NCBI GenBank assembly: GCA_002448235.1
Contig: DIXF01000018.1
Location: 144,137 to 208,136, forward strand
Direction of reading: 5' to 3'
DNA from: Syntrophaceae bacterium UBA6087
Lineage (GTDB): Bacteria > Desulfobacterota > Desulfomonilia > UBA1062
DNA: 64,000 bases
This document shows positions 8,119-17,179 of this stretch, one piece after another. The position numbers and the translations under genes were made by a program. Below the pieces are notes generated by a model that saw only the letters and a program-made list of their open reading frames with translations, searched no databases and was not told where the DNA came from. Numbering within the stretch: position 1 is the first letter of the stretch; every line of letters begins with the position of its first letter.

Positions 8119-9084
8119 CTAGACGGCCTCGATGGTCGAGGTGGGTTTTGAGGTGATGTTATACGTCACGCTCACTACGCCTGGGATCTCAGCGGTCATG
8201 CGGCCGGCCAATTTCTGGAGAATATCGAAATCGAGCCTGGAAGGCGTCGCTGTCTTGGCATCGGTGCTCTCCCAGCAGCGAACCTCTATCTGGCTGCCAT
8301 AGTCCCTTTTGCCATTCCTGATTCCCGTAACCTTGTCCTCGTGAAGGATCGCAAGATACTGGAATGCTCCGGAGCCGGCGAGCTCTTCTTCCACGATGGC
8401 AGTCGCCTCGCGGACCAGAGCAACACGCTCTCGTGTGACTTCTCCTATGATCCTCGCAGCCAGTGCAGGCCCCGGGAAAGGCGGCCGGTTGTATACCCCA
8501 TGGGGCAGGCACAGGGCTTCGCCAATCTTCCTCACCCCCGGTTTTCTCAGTTCGATGAGGGGCTCGATGACTTCGTAGCCGAACTGCCCCACCGTGTCGA
8601 TGCCGAGCTGTGCCAGAATATTGTGCTGCCTTTTAACCCCGGCGACTGTCTCCTCAACATCCGTAAAGATCGTCCCCTGCAGCAGAAACCGTGCCCCGCT
8701 CTTTTTCACGAGCTCGCCGAATACGTCCTTGTAGAAGGTCTGGGTAATGGCCTCTCTCTTCTCCTCCGGGTCTGTAAGGCCCTTGAGCGCAGCGAAGAAC
8801 CGGTCTTTGGCATCGATGATCTCGATGGGGATGCCGAGGTTCATGAACTGCTCCGCAATCTGCTCAGGCTCATCTTTACGCATGATGCCGTTGTCGATGA
8901 AATAGGCCTTGAGCCTGTTTCCCAGAGCTTTGTGGCCGAGGGCCGTCACCACCGAAGAATCGACGCCGCCGGAGAGCGCATTGACGGCAAATCCCTCACC
9001 TACTGCAGCGGAGAGCTCTTGTGACTTCCGGGCGATGAACTGCGCAGGATCAAGACGATCCAGGGTTATCTCTTTAATCTCCAT
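8119..9084 (-). CDS. GMP synthase-type PP-loop ATPase (C-terminal half of GuaA, stand-alone)
   Basis: A 321-residue ATP pyrophosphatase with PP-loop SGGVDSS at 38-44, the GuaA motif RPPFPGPALAARIIGEVT, and the GuaA-like tail YNITSKPTSTIE. It covers only the XMP-amination half; the glutamine amidotransferase domain is absent and no separate one is nearby. Two-subunit GMP synthases of this type are known in archaea, so it may pair with a remote GATase or use ammonia. It might instead be a GuaA paralogue with another substrate. RBS GGGAGGAG precedes the start, and a putative operator lies just upstream. Confidence 0.8.
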   Translation of the reverse strand: MEIKEITLDRLDPAQFIARKSQELSAAVGEGFAVNALSGGVDSSVVTALGHKALGNRLKAYFIDNGIMRKDEPEQIAEQFMNLGIPIEIIDAKDRFFAALKGLTDPEEKREAITQTFYKDVFGELVKKSGARFLLQGTIFTDVEETVAGVKRQHNILAQLGIDTVGQFGYEVIEPLIELRKPGVRKIGEALCLPHGVYNRPPFPGPALAARIIGEVTRERVALVREATAIVEEELAGSGAFQYLAILHEDKVTGIRNGKRDYGSQIEVRCWESTDAKTATPSRLDFDILQKLAGRMTAEIPGVVSVTYNITSKPTSTIEAV

Positions 9085-9105
9085 AGAAAGCTCCTCCCAT
9101 CAGAA

Positions 9106-9135
9106 ATGGTATACCTGTTCTTAAAAGGTATCCGA
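9106..9135. promoter_or_regulatory. Putative operator (GGTATACC ... GGTATCC)
   Basis: ATGGTATACCTGTTCTTA at 9106-9123 is followed by GGTATCC. Nearly the same string, ATGATATACCCGTTCTAA, occurs at 11977-11994 before the acyl-CoA dehydrogenase and decarboxylase-fold genes (about 16 of 18 positions agree). It lies about 20 nt upstream of the GMP-synthase-like start. Confidence 0.45.
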
Positions 9136-9151
9136 ATGAATTGCAAGAGAT

Positions 9152-9301
9152 ATGGCAGCTGAGACCCTTCTCGATTTTCCCCTTTTTCCTTTTTTTGCGG
9201 TCCTGCGGTCGCTCACCTGGGAAGAGGCCCAGACCCTGGCCAGGCCGTTGGGCCTGTATGACGTGACGGACCCGGGCCTGCCGGCATCAACCGGAGCTTG
9301 A
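9152..9301 (+). CDS. Possible small protein (49 aa)
   Basis: An ATG-started frame between the GMP-synthase-like gene and the acyl-CoA dehydrogenases. It reads MAAETLLDFPLFPFFAVL and ends PGLPASTGA. The G+C-rich codon use in the second half looks coding, but the RBS is weak (AAGAGAT) and no family is recognised. It may be a fragment. Confidence 0.2.
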   Translation: MAAETLLDFPLFPFFAVLRSLTWEEAQTLARPLGLYDVTDPGLPASTGA

Positions 9302-9345
9302 AGGCGATTAAGCCTCTCTCATAAGCGCACCGGCGGCGCTCGATA

Positions 9346-10698
9346 CTATACCGTCCCGGCGAATGCCGACCGTGTCAGCTCGGCATCCCACTGGTGCTCG
9401 ATGATCGCGAGGCGGTTGATCTGGTTGGTGCCTTCGTAGATCTGCGTGAGCCGTGAATCCCTCCAGAGCCTTTCCGCTCCGTTGTCGTGGACATATCCGT
9501 GGTCGCCCATGATCTCTAAAGCCTTGGTGCAGACGTGGAAGGCGATGTCGGACGCCGCGACCTTGGCCGCGGCCGATGCCGACTGATAGCACCTGAACTG
9601 GCTGCAGCTGTGCCATATCAGGGCACGGGCGGACCAGAGCTTGACGATCATGTCGGAGAGCTCGATCTGAATATCCTGGTAATCGATAAGCCTTTTTGGC
9701 CCGAGCATGGTTTTGCGGCAGAACTCGAGTGCCCTCTCGAATGCTCCGCGCGCATGCCCCAGGGCCATGGCCCCCACCACGGGCCGGGAATAGTTCAGGA
9801 CATTGCGGTTGTTCGGCCAGCCGCTCCTGAGCCTTCCCACGATGTTCCTGTCCGGGACAAAGACGTCTTCCAGGATCAGCTCGGCTGCATCCGCGGCCCG
9901 CTGCCCCAGCTTGTGCTCACGCCGTCCGATGGAATATCCAGGCATGCCTTTCTCGATGAGGAAGCACGTCCAGGATTCAAGCCCTTCGCCTTCCAGCTTT
10001 GCGAAAAGGGTCACCTTGTCAGCGATGGCGCCGTCCGAGATAAAGCATTTCCGGCCGTTGATCGAATAGCCTCCGGGCACTTTTTTCGCCGTGGTCACCA
10101 GTTGGGCAAAGGCTCCTCCCTCGGTTTCCTCCACATCGGAACCTGCGCCCGGCTCGGTGATGGCAAAGGCCATGACTGAAGGCCTTCCCAGAAATGTCTT
10201 TGCATAGAGCGGGAGAAGGTGACGGAAAAAGGTGGGGATATGGCCGCTCATGAGCAGCGGGGCACACCCGAGGTGGTGGGCCATGAGCAGCAGCGCGAGA
10301 CCTCCGCACTCTGCCGCAAACTCTTCTGCTATGACCGCGGCCTGAAACGATGCGGACTTGAGAAAATAACTCCCGGGGAAGGCCGTCCCCAGGGGCATTG
10401 CAAGCAGGATGGTCTGAAACCCCTGTCGTGAGGCCTTGATGATTATGGGCCTGGTGTCGTATTCATGCGGCGAGATATCAGCAGCAGCGGCGCAGGGACG
10501 GATGTGCTCCCTGGCGAAGGCTCTTGCCCGCCTTCTCCAGACCCTGGCGCCGAAGGGGAGAAGGTTGGTGTCGTGTTCCCATATGGTCATCTCCCGGTTA
10601 TCCATGAGCAGCCTGCCGAAGAAGTCGAGATTCTGCACCGAGTTCCTTACCTTCAGCGATTCTATCCTGGCTGCAATCCCTGCATCGGGCATGCTCAT
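9346..10698 (-). CDS. Acyl-CoA dehydrogenase (active-type subunit)
   Basis: A 450-residue flavoprotein that would oxidise an acyl-CoA to the 2,3-enoyl-CoA. It carries the FAD/substrate motif AFAITEPGAGSDVE, and near the C-terminus GDHGYVHDNGAERLWRD and IYEGTNQINRL, whose Glu is the catalytic base position of medium-chain-type enzymes. It overlaps the preceding acyl-CoA dehydrogenase gene by 4 nt (ATGA), so the two are made together and may form a hetero-oligomer. It is longer at the N-terminus than the usual about 380 residues. Substrate unknown. Confidence 0.88.
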   Translation of the reverse strand: MSMPDAGIAARIESLKVRNSVQNLDFFGRLLMDNREMTIWEHDTNLLPFGARVWRRRARAFAREHIRPCAAAADISPHEYDTRPIIIKASRQGFQTILLAMPLGTAFPGSYFLKSASFQAAVIAEEFAAECGGLALLLMAHHLGCAPLLMSGHIPTFFRHLLPLYAKTFLGRPSVMAFAITEPGAGSDVEETEGGAFAQLVTTAKKVPGGYSINGRKCFISDGAIADKVTLFAKLEGEGLESWTCFLIEKGMPGYSIGRREHKLGQRAADAAELILEDVFVPDRNIVGRLRSGWPNNRNVLNYSRPVVGAMALGHARGAFERALEFCRKTMLGPKRLIDYQDIQIELSDMIVKLWSARALIWHSCSQFRCYQSASAAAKVAASDIAFHVCTKALEIMGDHGYVHDNGAERLWRDSRLTQIYEGTNQINRLAIIEHQWDAELTRSAFAGTV

Positions 10699-11873
10699 GC
10701 GGTCACCTCCTTTCCTGCTTCGAAGATGAAGAGCTCAAGACTATTGGGCGAGCACCCGGCGCTTTTCAGGACAGCGGCATCGCGAAGGCGTTTTTCCATG
10801 CCGTAGTCTTCCATGTAGCCGTAGCCTCCGAACACCTGAAGGGAATCGGTTACAGCCTGGAAACAAAGGTCCGTTACCATGAGCTTAGCGACTGCACACT
10901 GTTTGAGAAGTCCTCTGCTTTCCAGGCCAAGGCTCGACACCTGGTTCAAGTGAGCATGCGCCGCCTCGGCTCGTGCTTCGGAGAGAGCGATGAGCTTCTG
11001 TATCGCGGGATGGCTTTCGATCATGGCCCCGCCCTGGTAGCGGGTCGACGCATATGCTCTCGCAGCCCTCACCGCACCGCGGGCAATGCCTGCGGCGACT
11101 GCCGCTATGCCGAGCCAGTTGATGCACAGGGCCTGCTTCACGAGGGCTGCGGCATTGCCCTCATCGAGCCGGGCCGAGTTAATCACCTCCACGTTTTCGA
11201 AATCTATATGGAGCACATCGCATGCCCTCAGGCCGGTCCTTCCCGATACAGACCGGATACGGACGCCTCCGGATGCTGCGGGGACCAGGAACAAACCCCA
11301 TCCGCGATCTTTCTCATCCTCGACCCTGCATGCCACTATGAACGACTCCACCCCTTTCATGGCATACACAAAAGACTTCTCCCCGCTGATTGTAAACCCC
11401 TGGCCGGTCGGGCACGCCCGGGTCATTATCCGGGCCGGTGCATCAGCGCAAGGATCGAAAAGAGTCCCATGCCCGGGTGGACCGTACCCCTCCTGCAGGG
11501 CGAGCGCTGCAATTTTAGGCGGATCGGTAAGCTCCCTGCCCGACAGGGATACGACGAGCGAAGACAGTCCCTGGCTGTGGAGATTCATGGCAATCCCGCC
11601 GCACACCGAAGCGATGATCGAAAGCATGTTTACCGAGAGCTGCATATCGCTTTCCCGGACGGAAGCGCCCCAGATCCCGTATTCATACCCGGGCATCCGC
11701 TTATCCGGAGAAGCGGCAAGACCGATCTCGAAGGCCTTGTCCAGAAGCTCCGGGACTTTTCCGAGATCTCCGTCCGGGGTATCGCCCCCGAATATGGGCA
11801 GCACCGCTTTCCGGGCAAACGATTCGGTGAGGTCGATGAATTCCCTTTCCCCAGTGTACAACGAAAGGCCCAT
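10695..11873 (-). CDS. Acyl-CoA dehydrogenase-like protein lacking the catalytic Glu
   Basis: A 392-residue acyl-CoA dehydrogenase-fold protein. ATG 11873 is chosen because AAGGAGG sits 5 nt upstream; the longer in-frame start at 11918 has no RBS. Compared with its neighbour, the T-E-P-x-A-G-S-D motif is degenerate (LQEGYGPPGHG). The segment after RLRDAAVL reads KSAGCSPNS, so the catalytic Glu of YEGT is replaced (Gly in a simple alignment). The FGGYGYMEDYGMEK motif is kept. Such paired subunits, one active and one not, occur in actinobacterial steroid-degrading alpha2beta2 acyl-CoA dehydrogenases; a similar heteromer is inferred here. Confidence 0.8.
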   Translation of the reverse strand: MGLSLYTGEREFIDLTESFARKAVLPIFGGDTPDGDLGKVPELLDKAFEIGLAASPDKRMPGYEYGIWGASVRESDMQLSVNMLSIIASVCGGIAMNLHSQGLSSLVVSLSGRELTDPPKIAALALQEGYGPPGHGTLFDPCADAPARIMTRACPTGQGFTISGEKSFVYAMKGVESFIVACRVEDEKDRGWGLFLVPAASGGVRIRSVSGRTGLRACDVLHIDFENVEVINSARLDEGNAAALVKQALCINWLGIAAVAAGIARGAVRAARAYASTRYQGGAMIESHPAIQKLIALSEARAEAAHAHLNQVSSLGLESRGLLKQCAVAKLMVTDLCFQAVTDSLQVFGGYGYMEDYGMEKRLRDAAVLKSAGCSPNSLELFIFEAGKEVTA

Positions 11874-11958
11874 ATAATCCTCCTTGTTCATAAAAACAAA
11901 ACGGCAAAAAAGATGCATCTCCCCAGAGAGATACGGTAAAAGATAACGGGAAGCACCT

Positions 11959-11987
11959 CGGGTATCAATAATAAAATGATATACCCG
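11959..11987. promoter_or_regulatory. Putative operator between divergent acyl-CoA genes
   Basis: Inverted repeat CGGGTAT (11959-11965) and ATACCCG (11981-11987) separated by 15 nt. It lies between the minus-strand acyl-CoA dehydrogenase pair and the plus-strand decarboxylase-fold gene. Its right part matches the site at 9106. A TetR regulator encoded at 13053 is the nearest candidate binder. Confidence 0.5.
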
Positions 11988-12066
11988 TTCTAATGGATTG
12001 TATTTCCTGCAGAGTCATTTATAATATCATTATATAATCTTACATGTATCCTGAGGAGGGTTCCCG

Positions 12067-12960
12067 ATGACGCACCACAATACGCACAAACATCACAAAA
12101 GCCATTCAGGAGACGATTTCTTCGAAGGTGTCGAACAGGTCGACGTATGGGCGGCAGGATCAAAGGTCAAGCTCCCCATCTTTTACCGTGCGGCCCGGGC
12201 CCATGTGGCGATCTTCCCTGCAAGCATCCTGGCGTTGAAGAAGCTGCTCCCCGACCCCAGGTTCACCCCGGCTCAGATGCTCCCGGGCATCGGCGGACTG
12301 GGAATCGCCTGCTTCGAATACCATGACACCGACGTGGGCCCGTACAACGAGGTTGCCTTTACCGTGCTGCTCAACAACCCGGACATCATGGCCGTTCCCG
12401 GCTACAATATCCTGCGCCAGCTCATCCGGTTCAACTTTTACCCGTACATCCACCACCTGCCCGTCACCACCGAAGCGGCCCTGCGGTGGGGCATCGATTT
12501 CGCAGGCTTCCCCAAGTTCCTCGCCGACATCGATTTCGAGGATACCGATTCGTGGCTAAGCTGCTCGCTCAAGGAAAAGGACGAGTTCATCATGAGGCTC
12601 AAAGGCAGAAAGATCGCCACCCCCATGAGCAGGCTGATGAAGTTCCTCATCCGGCTATACCAGTACAAGCAGCCCCAGTACACCGAGTTCAAGATGAACG
12701 CCGTGAAGCTGGGCATCTCGCTGAACCCGGCCGATGTGGAGCTTGAGATCGGCAAGACCCACCCCATTGCAAAGGAGCTCTCCGACACCCTGCTCATGAA
12801 AAGGGCGATCATGTACTTCTCCATCCCCAGTGTCCAGATCATCCTCTACGGGCCGGAGAACATGTCGCTGCCCCTGGTCAATCTCCTCTTCCAGGAAGGC
12901 ATGCGCATCGATCTCGACGGGCTCAGGAAGGGCCGCAGCCACAAGAAAAAGGAGAAGTGA
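12067..12960 (+). CDS. Acetoacetate decarboxylase-fold protein
   Basis: A 297-residue protein with an ADC-superfamily core: ACFEYHDTDVGPYNEVAFTVLL contains the GPYNE motif, followed by GIDFAGFPKFLADI. The N-terminus is His-rich (THHNTHKHHKSHSG) and the C-terminus is basic (RSHKKKEK). The Schiff-base Lys of true acetoacetate decarboxylase is not confidently located, so it could be one of the family members acting as hydratase, aldolase or dehydratase. A clear RBS (GAGGAGGG) precedes it. It is divergent from the acyl-CoA dehydrogenase pair and upstream of a TetR gene. Confidence 0.72.
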   Translation: MTHHNTHKHHKSHSGDDFFEGVEQVDVWAAGSKVKLPIFYRAARAHVAIFPASILALKKLLPDPRFTPAQMLPGIGGLGIACFEYHDTDVGPYNEVAFTVLLNNPDIMAVPGYNILRQLIRFNFYPYIHHLPVTTEAALRWGIDFAGFPKFLADIDFEDTDSWLSCSLKEKDEFIMRLKGRKIATPMSRLMKFLIRLYQYKQPQYTEFKMNAVKLGISLNPADVELEIGKTHPIAKELSDTLLMKRAIMYFSIPSVQIILYGPENMSLPLVNLLFQEGMRIDLDGLRKGRSHKKKEK

Positions 12961-13052
12961 GGGAGAAAGGCCATATCGCTGCGCCCGGCAGGGAATCTTC
13001 TTATTGACAGGGATCGGGAATCCGGTAGTAATGGTGCCGGGCGGCAGGTTAT

Positions 13053-13688
13053 ATGAGCGAGAAGACAGTTATTTCAAAAGGCATGAGGACGAGGGCCCGC
13101 ATTCTCAGGGAGGCCATGGAGCTCTTCAACACAAAAGGCTACCATGCCACCAGCATATCGGACATTATCGAGGCAAGCGGGGTGCAGCGGGGCAACCTCT
13201 ACTTCCATTTCAAAAACAAGGAAGATTTAGCCCTTGCCCTGATCGAAACGGCCCACAAGGAATACCTTGCATACCTCAATACGCGGGCAAGAGGACGCAG
13301 CGGCATGGCCAAGCTCGACGGCGTCCTGGATGCCATCTATGAATACCACTTTGGAAAGAACTTCGTGGGCGGGTGCATCTTCGGCAACATCGCCCTCGAG
13401 ATGGGAGATCAGAACGCCGATTTCCGCAGCGCAATCAGAACCGTGTTCGACCAGTGGGCATGCCTCATCGCAACGCTGCTGGAAGAGGCGCTCCGCCAGG
13501 GCGAGCTGTCAACGCACATGGAGCCGTACATGCTGGCGCGGCACATCGTCGCCTCTCTGGAGGGCGGGATCATGCTCTCCCGGCTTACCAAGGATAAAAA
13601 AGATATCCTGAACTCCCTCGACGCAATCCGCACCCTGCTCAGGCCGGGCCGGGGGATGGAAGTACCGCTACACCATCCGGGGCCATGA
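13053..13688 (+). CDS. TetR-family transcriptional regulator
   Basis: A 211-residue regulator. The N-terminal helix-turn-helix is typical: RARILREAMELFNTKGY, then ISDIIEASGVQRGNLYFHFKNKEDL. The rest is an all-helical ligand domain. The gene follows the decarboxylase-fold gene and converges on the carboxylase gene, overlapping its 3' end by 21 nt, so antisense interference is possible. It likely controls the surrounding acyl-CoA genes through the inverted repeat at 11959; the effector would be an acyl-CoA or similar (inference). Confidence 0.88.
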   Translation: MSEKTVISKGMRTRARILREAMELFNTKGYHATSISDIIEASGVQRGNLYFHFKNKEDLALALIETAHKEYLAYLNTRARGRSGMAKLDGVLDAIYEYHFGKNFVGGCIFGNIALEMGDQNADFRSAIRTVFDQWACLIATLLEEALRQGELSTHMEPYMLARHIVASLEGGIMLSRLTKDKKDILNSLDAIRTLLRPGRGMEVPLHHPGP

Positions 13689-15218
13689 GGCCAGCAGCCG
13701 GCTGCTCTTTCCCCTGTCGCCCGAGCTGCCGCGGGCGATTTCAAGCGCACGGATCAGCTCGGTCCTGGTATCCCTCGGATCGATAATCTTATCGATGAGG
13801 TTCAGGCCCGCCGCTTCCCAGGGCTCGGCCTTGCGCATCATCTCCTGCATGAAGGCATCCTTCATGGTCTGAGCATCGGGATTATCCGCGAAATTCTGCC
13901 CGAACGCCGCATTGATGGCCACATCCGCCGCCATAAACGAGATATCCGCCGTGGGCCAGGCAAGGATGGTGTCGGAAAGCCTGCCCCCTGCCATGTTGTG
14001 ATGGGCCATCCCGTACGATTTGCGGACGATGAGGCTCACCACCGGCACGGTCGTCAACTGGAGCGCCTTGATCATGGACATAATCTTCAAAGGCATCTTC
14101 CTCTCCTCCGCTGCCCTCCCAACGAGGAAACCCGGCGTGTCGTGGATAAAGATCATGGGGATGTTGAACGAGTCGCACAGGCAGATGAAGGCGATGGCCT
14201 TGTCGCATGCACCCGGCCCCATGGCGCCCGCGGTTACGAGGGGATTGTTCGCCAGGATGCCGACGCTGAAGCCGTCCAGGCGCCCGAAACAGGTGATGAG
14301 GCTGCCGTCGTAGTAGGGCTTGAGCTCCAGGATGCTGTCCCGGTCGAAGACGAGGTTCAGCACATTGTGCATGTCGTAGAGCTTTTTGGGGTCTTCGGGC
14401 ACTGCCTCGAAGATCGATTCGATCTTTATCCCGGCGGGGTCGTCGCAGGGCTTCACGGGCGGAAGCTCCCGGGCGTTAGACGGCAGATAGCCCAAGAGCC
14501 GGCGAATGAGCCAGAGGCATTCCTCCTCGTTTTCGGCAAAGAGATCCACCTGCCCGGTGATATGGGCATGGAGCTCCCAGCCTCCCAGTTCCTGGTCGGT
14601 AGAGTTCTCGCCGATGGCGACTTCGATGATCCGGGGTGAGGTGACCGCCATGACCGAGCCTTTGACCTGGATTACCACGTCCGAGATCGACGCTTCCCAG
14701 GTGGGGCCGCCGTAGCATTCGCCCATGATGGACACGATGAACGGCACCTCGCGGTTGTGCGCGTCCACGGCCTCCATGGCCTTCATGATGCCTGTGGCCC
14801 CCATGGTATCCGGGATGCGGGCGCCTCCTCCGTCACCGAGATGGATGCAGGGGAAGCCCTTGGTCGCGGCATACACGAGGTTCTTGATCGCCTTGGAAAC
14901 GCCTATGCGGCCTCCCGCGCCGGACATGACCGTAACATCGTCCCCGGAGACGTATACAACGCGGTTGTCGATCATCCCGTACCCGCACACCTTCCCGTCC
15001 GCAGGCGTTTTTGCATAGGCCTCCGGGAGGTCGCTGTGGGCGAGTATGCCGTGCTCGTCGAAGCTCCCGGCATCAAGGAGAAGATCGATCCGTTCCCGCA
15101 CGGTGAGCCTTCCCTTGCCGTGCTGCTTCTTTATCCTTTTCTCGCCGCCCATGAGCTTGTTCTTTTCGATGCGGGAGGAGAGCTCTCCTAACTTGAATGG
15201 ATCGCGGGTTTCCGTCAT
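13668..15218 (-). CDS. Acyl-CoA carboxylase, carboxyltransferase (beta) subunit
   Basis: A 516-residue carboxyltransferase of the propionyl-/methylmalonyl-/methylcrotonyl-CoA carboxylase beta type. Typical sequences are GKGRLTVRERIDLLLD near residue 35, GGARIPD near 130, and the C-terminal-half motif NNPLVTAGAMGPGACDKAIAFICLCDSFNIP. It overlaps the biotin carboxylase gene by 4 nt (ATGA), so both subunits are made from one message. The acyl-CoA used is not evident; propionyl-CoA and a glutaconyl-CoA-like substrate are possible. The 3' end overlaps the convergent TetR gene. Confidence 0.9.
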   Translation of the reverse strand: MTETRDPFKLGELSSRIEKNKLMGGEKRIKKQHGKGRLTVRERIDLLLDAGSFDEHGILAHSDLPEAYAKTPADGKVCGYGMIDNRVVYVSGDDVTVMSGAGGRIGVSKAIKNLVYAATKGFPCIHLGDGGGARIPDTMGATGIMKAMEAVDAHNREVPFIVSIMGECYGGPTWEASISDVVIQVKGSVMAVTSPRIIEVAIGENSTDQELGGWELHAHITGQVDLFAENEEECLWLIRRLLGYLPSNARELPPVKPCDDPAGIKIESIFEAVPEDPKKLYDMHNVLNLVFDRDSILELKPYYDGSLITCFGRLDGFSVGILANNPLVTAGAMGPGACDKAIAFICLCDSFNIPMIFIHDTPGFLVGRAAEERKMPLKIMSMIKALQLTTVPVVSLIVRKSYGMAHHNMAGGRLSDTILAWPTADISFMAADVAINAAFGQNFADNPDAQTMKDAFMQEMMRKAEPWEAAGLNLIDKIIDPRDTRTELIRALEIARGSSGDRGKSSRLLASWPRMV

Positions 15219-17179
15219 ACGTCATTCTCCACATCGATCTCGATGAGCAAGGATCCCATTTTCACAAAATCGCCCGTTTTTACGAATACTTCCTTCACCA
15301 GTCCTTCCCGGTCGGCCTGGATGATGTTCTCCATCTTCATGGACTCGATCACCAGAAGGTCCTGGCCCTTGTTCACTTTTTCACCCGGCTGCACCTTCAC
15401 CGACGCGACCTTGCCGTCCATGGGCGCTTCCCTTGTCCCCTTGCGGTGGAGGAACTCCATGGTTTCGAAGCGCGAGAGGTGTTTCAGCTGATGATGCCCG
15501 AGGTTAATGCCGTGGAGGAAAACCGTTTCGCCGTCATCGGCGTAAGAGAATCTCTGCCGACGGCCGTTGACAACGATGACTATTGAGTCCGCGCCTTTTT
15601 CCGCCAGGAAAACATCGAAGGTATCTGTGCCGACCGCTATCTCGAACCTCTCTGCATCCTTTTTGCGGTATGCCGCAGAGTATTCGGCGCCGTTCAGCAA
15701 AAACCCGGCATATTTCATCCGGCGATACGCCCCCTGCCACCCAAGCTCGCGGTGGCCTTCCTCATACCCGTCGAAACGCGCCGCGATCGCAGCCGAGACG
15801 AGCAGGCAGGTGTCTTCCTGTGTCAGGGAGGGTTTCAGTACGTCAGCCCCGGCCTTGGCAAAAAAGTCCGTCCTGATCTCACCCTTCACATATGGCTCGC
15901 CAGACAGGAGGCGGGAGAGAAAATCGATATTGGTAGCCACGCCAAGGGCCGCGGTTTCCCTCAAAGCCCTGCTCATCTTCCGGATCGCATTGCTTCGGGA
16001 GTCTGCGTGCACGATGACCTTTGCCATGAGCGGGTCGAAATCGATGGTGAGGCGTGACGACGGGTCGACCCCGCTGTCGGTCCTCGCCCCTGGAGTTTCT
16101 TTCCACACGTGGAGCGTTCCTGCGGAAGGGAAAAACTCGTTGTCCGGGTCTTCGGCATAGATCCGGCACTCGATGGCATGGCCGTTCATCGAAAGGCTTT
16201 CCTGATCTATACCGATCGGCTCACCCTCCGCAATGGCGATCTGCATCGCCACGAGGTCGAGGCCTGTCACCGCCTCGGTCACCGGGTGCTCGACCTGGAG
16301 CCTCGTGTTCATCTCCAGAAAATAGAACGCCCCGTCCTCCGCCAGGACGAATTCCACGGTGCCGGCATTGGAATACTCAGCTGCCCCGGCTATTGTCACA
16401 GCCGCATCTCCCATACTCTTCCGCAGTTCTGCCGTCACGGCCGGCGAAGGAGATTCTTCGAGGAGCTTCTGGTGTCTTCGCTGAACCGAGCACTCCCGCT
16501 CGAAGAGATGGACGATGTTGCCGTGCGCATCGCCCATGACCTGGAATTCGATATGGCGCACCGAAGGAAGATATTTCTCAATGAGCAGATTGTCGTTGCC
16601 GTAGGCTGCAAGGGACTTTTTCCGCGCAGATTCAAGCGTCCTCTCAAGCTCTTCAGGCCCTTCGACCAGGAAGATGCCGATCCCGCCCCCGCCTTCGGAG
16701 GCCTTTATGAGAACCGGGTAGCCGATCCGAGCCACCCGCCCGGCCAGCCCGGTTGCCGGCTCATTGGTTATGCGGAAGCCCGGAATCACGGGCACGCCGA
16801 TCTCTCCGCACAGCTCCCGGGCAGCAATCTTCGAGCCCATCAGGGTAATCGACTCGGGAGAGGGACCTATGAAAATGATGTTTTCATCCCTGCAGCGCAG
16901 AGCGAAGTCAGGATTCTCCGACAGAAGGCCGTAACCGGGATGGATCGCATCCGAGGAGGTCTCAATGGCCGCCCGGATGATCCCTTCCTGGTCCAGGTAG
17001 GTTTCGATGCCGGAGCTGCCGATGCATACGGCTTCGTCTGCCGTCTTTACGAACAGCGCCCGGCTGTCGATCTCCGAGTACACGGCAACGGAAAGGATAC
17101 CCAGCTCCCGGCACGTCCGCATCACCCTGCAGGCAATCTCTCCGCGGTTCGCGATCAAGAGCTTATGGATTTTCTTCAT
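15215..17179 (-). CDS. Acyl-CoA carboxylase alpha subunit (biotin carboxylase + BCCP)
   Basis: A 654-residue subunit. The N-terminus (KLLIANRGEIACRVMRTCRELG) and ATP-grasp motifs (KASEGGGGIGIFLV; EMNTRLQVEHPVTEAVTGLDLV) define biotin carboxylase. A linker domain and a C-terminal biotinyl domain with the biotinylation motif VIESMKMEN follow. Start ATG 17179 matches the family's N-terminus; an upstream GTG at 17194 is possible. It carboxylates its own biotin for the partner at 13668. The gene lies in a minus-strand series SDR, hydroxyacyl-CoA dehydrogenase, BC-BCCP, carboxyltransferase. Confidence 0.92.
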   Translation of the reverse strand: MKKIHKLLIANRGEIACRVMRTCRELGILSVAVYSEIDSRALFVKTADEAVCIGSSGIETYLDQEGIIRAAIETSSDAIHPGYGLLSENPDFALRCRDENIIFIGPSPESITLMGSKIAARELCGEIGVPVIPGFRITNEPATGLAGRVARIGYPVLIKASEGGGGIGIFLVEGPEELERTLESARKKSLAAYGNDNLLIEKYLPSVRHIEFQVMGDAHGNIVHLFERECSVQRRHQKLLEESPSPAVTAELRKSMGDAAVTIAGAAEYSNAGTVEFVLAEDGAFYFLEMNTRLQVEHPVTEAVTGLDLVAMQIAIAEGEPIGIDQESLSMNGHAIECRIYAEDPDNEFFPSAGTLHVWKETPGARTDSGVDPSSRLTIDFDPLMAKVIVHADSRSNAIRKMSRALRETAALGVATNIDFLSRLLSGEPYVKGEIRTDFFAKAGADVLKPSLTQEDTCLLVSAAIAARFDGYEEGHRELGWQGAYRRMKYAGFLLNGAEYSAAYRKKDAERFEIAVGTDTFDVFLAEKGADSIVIVVNGRRQRFSYADDGETVFLHGINLGHHQLKHLSRFETMEFLHRKGTREAPMDGKVASVKVQPGEKVNKGQDLLVIESMKMENIIQADREGLVKEVFVKTGDFVKMGSLLIEIDVENDV

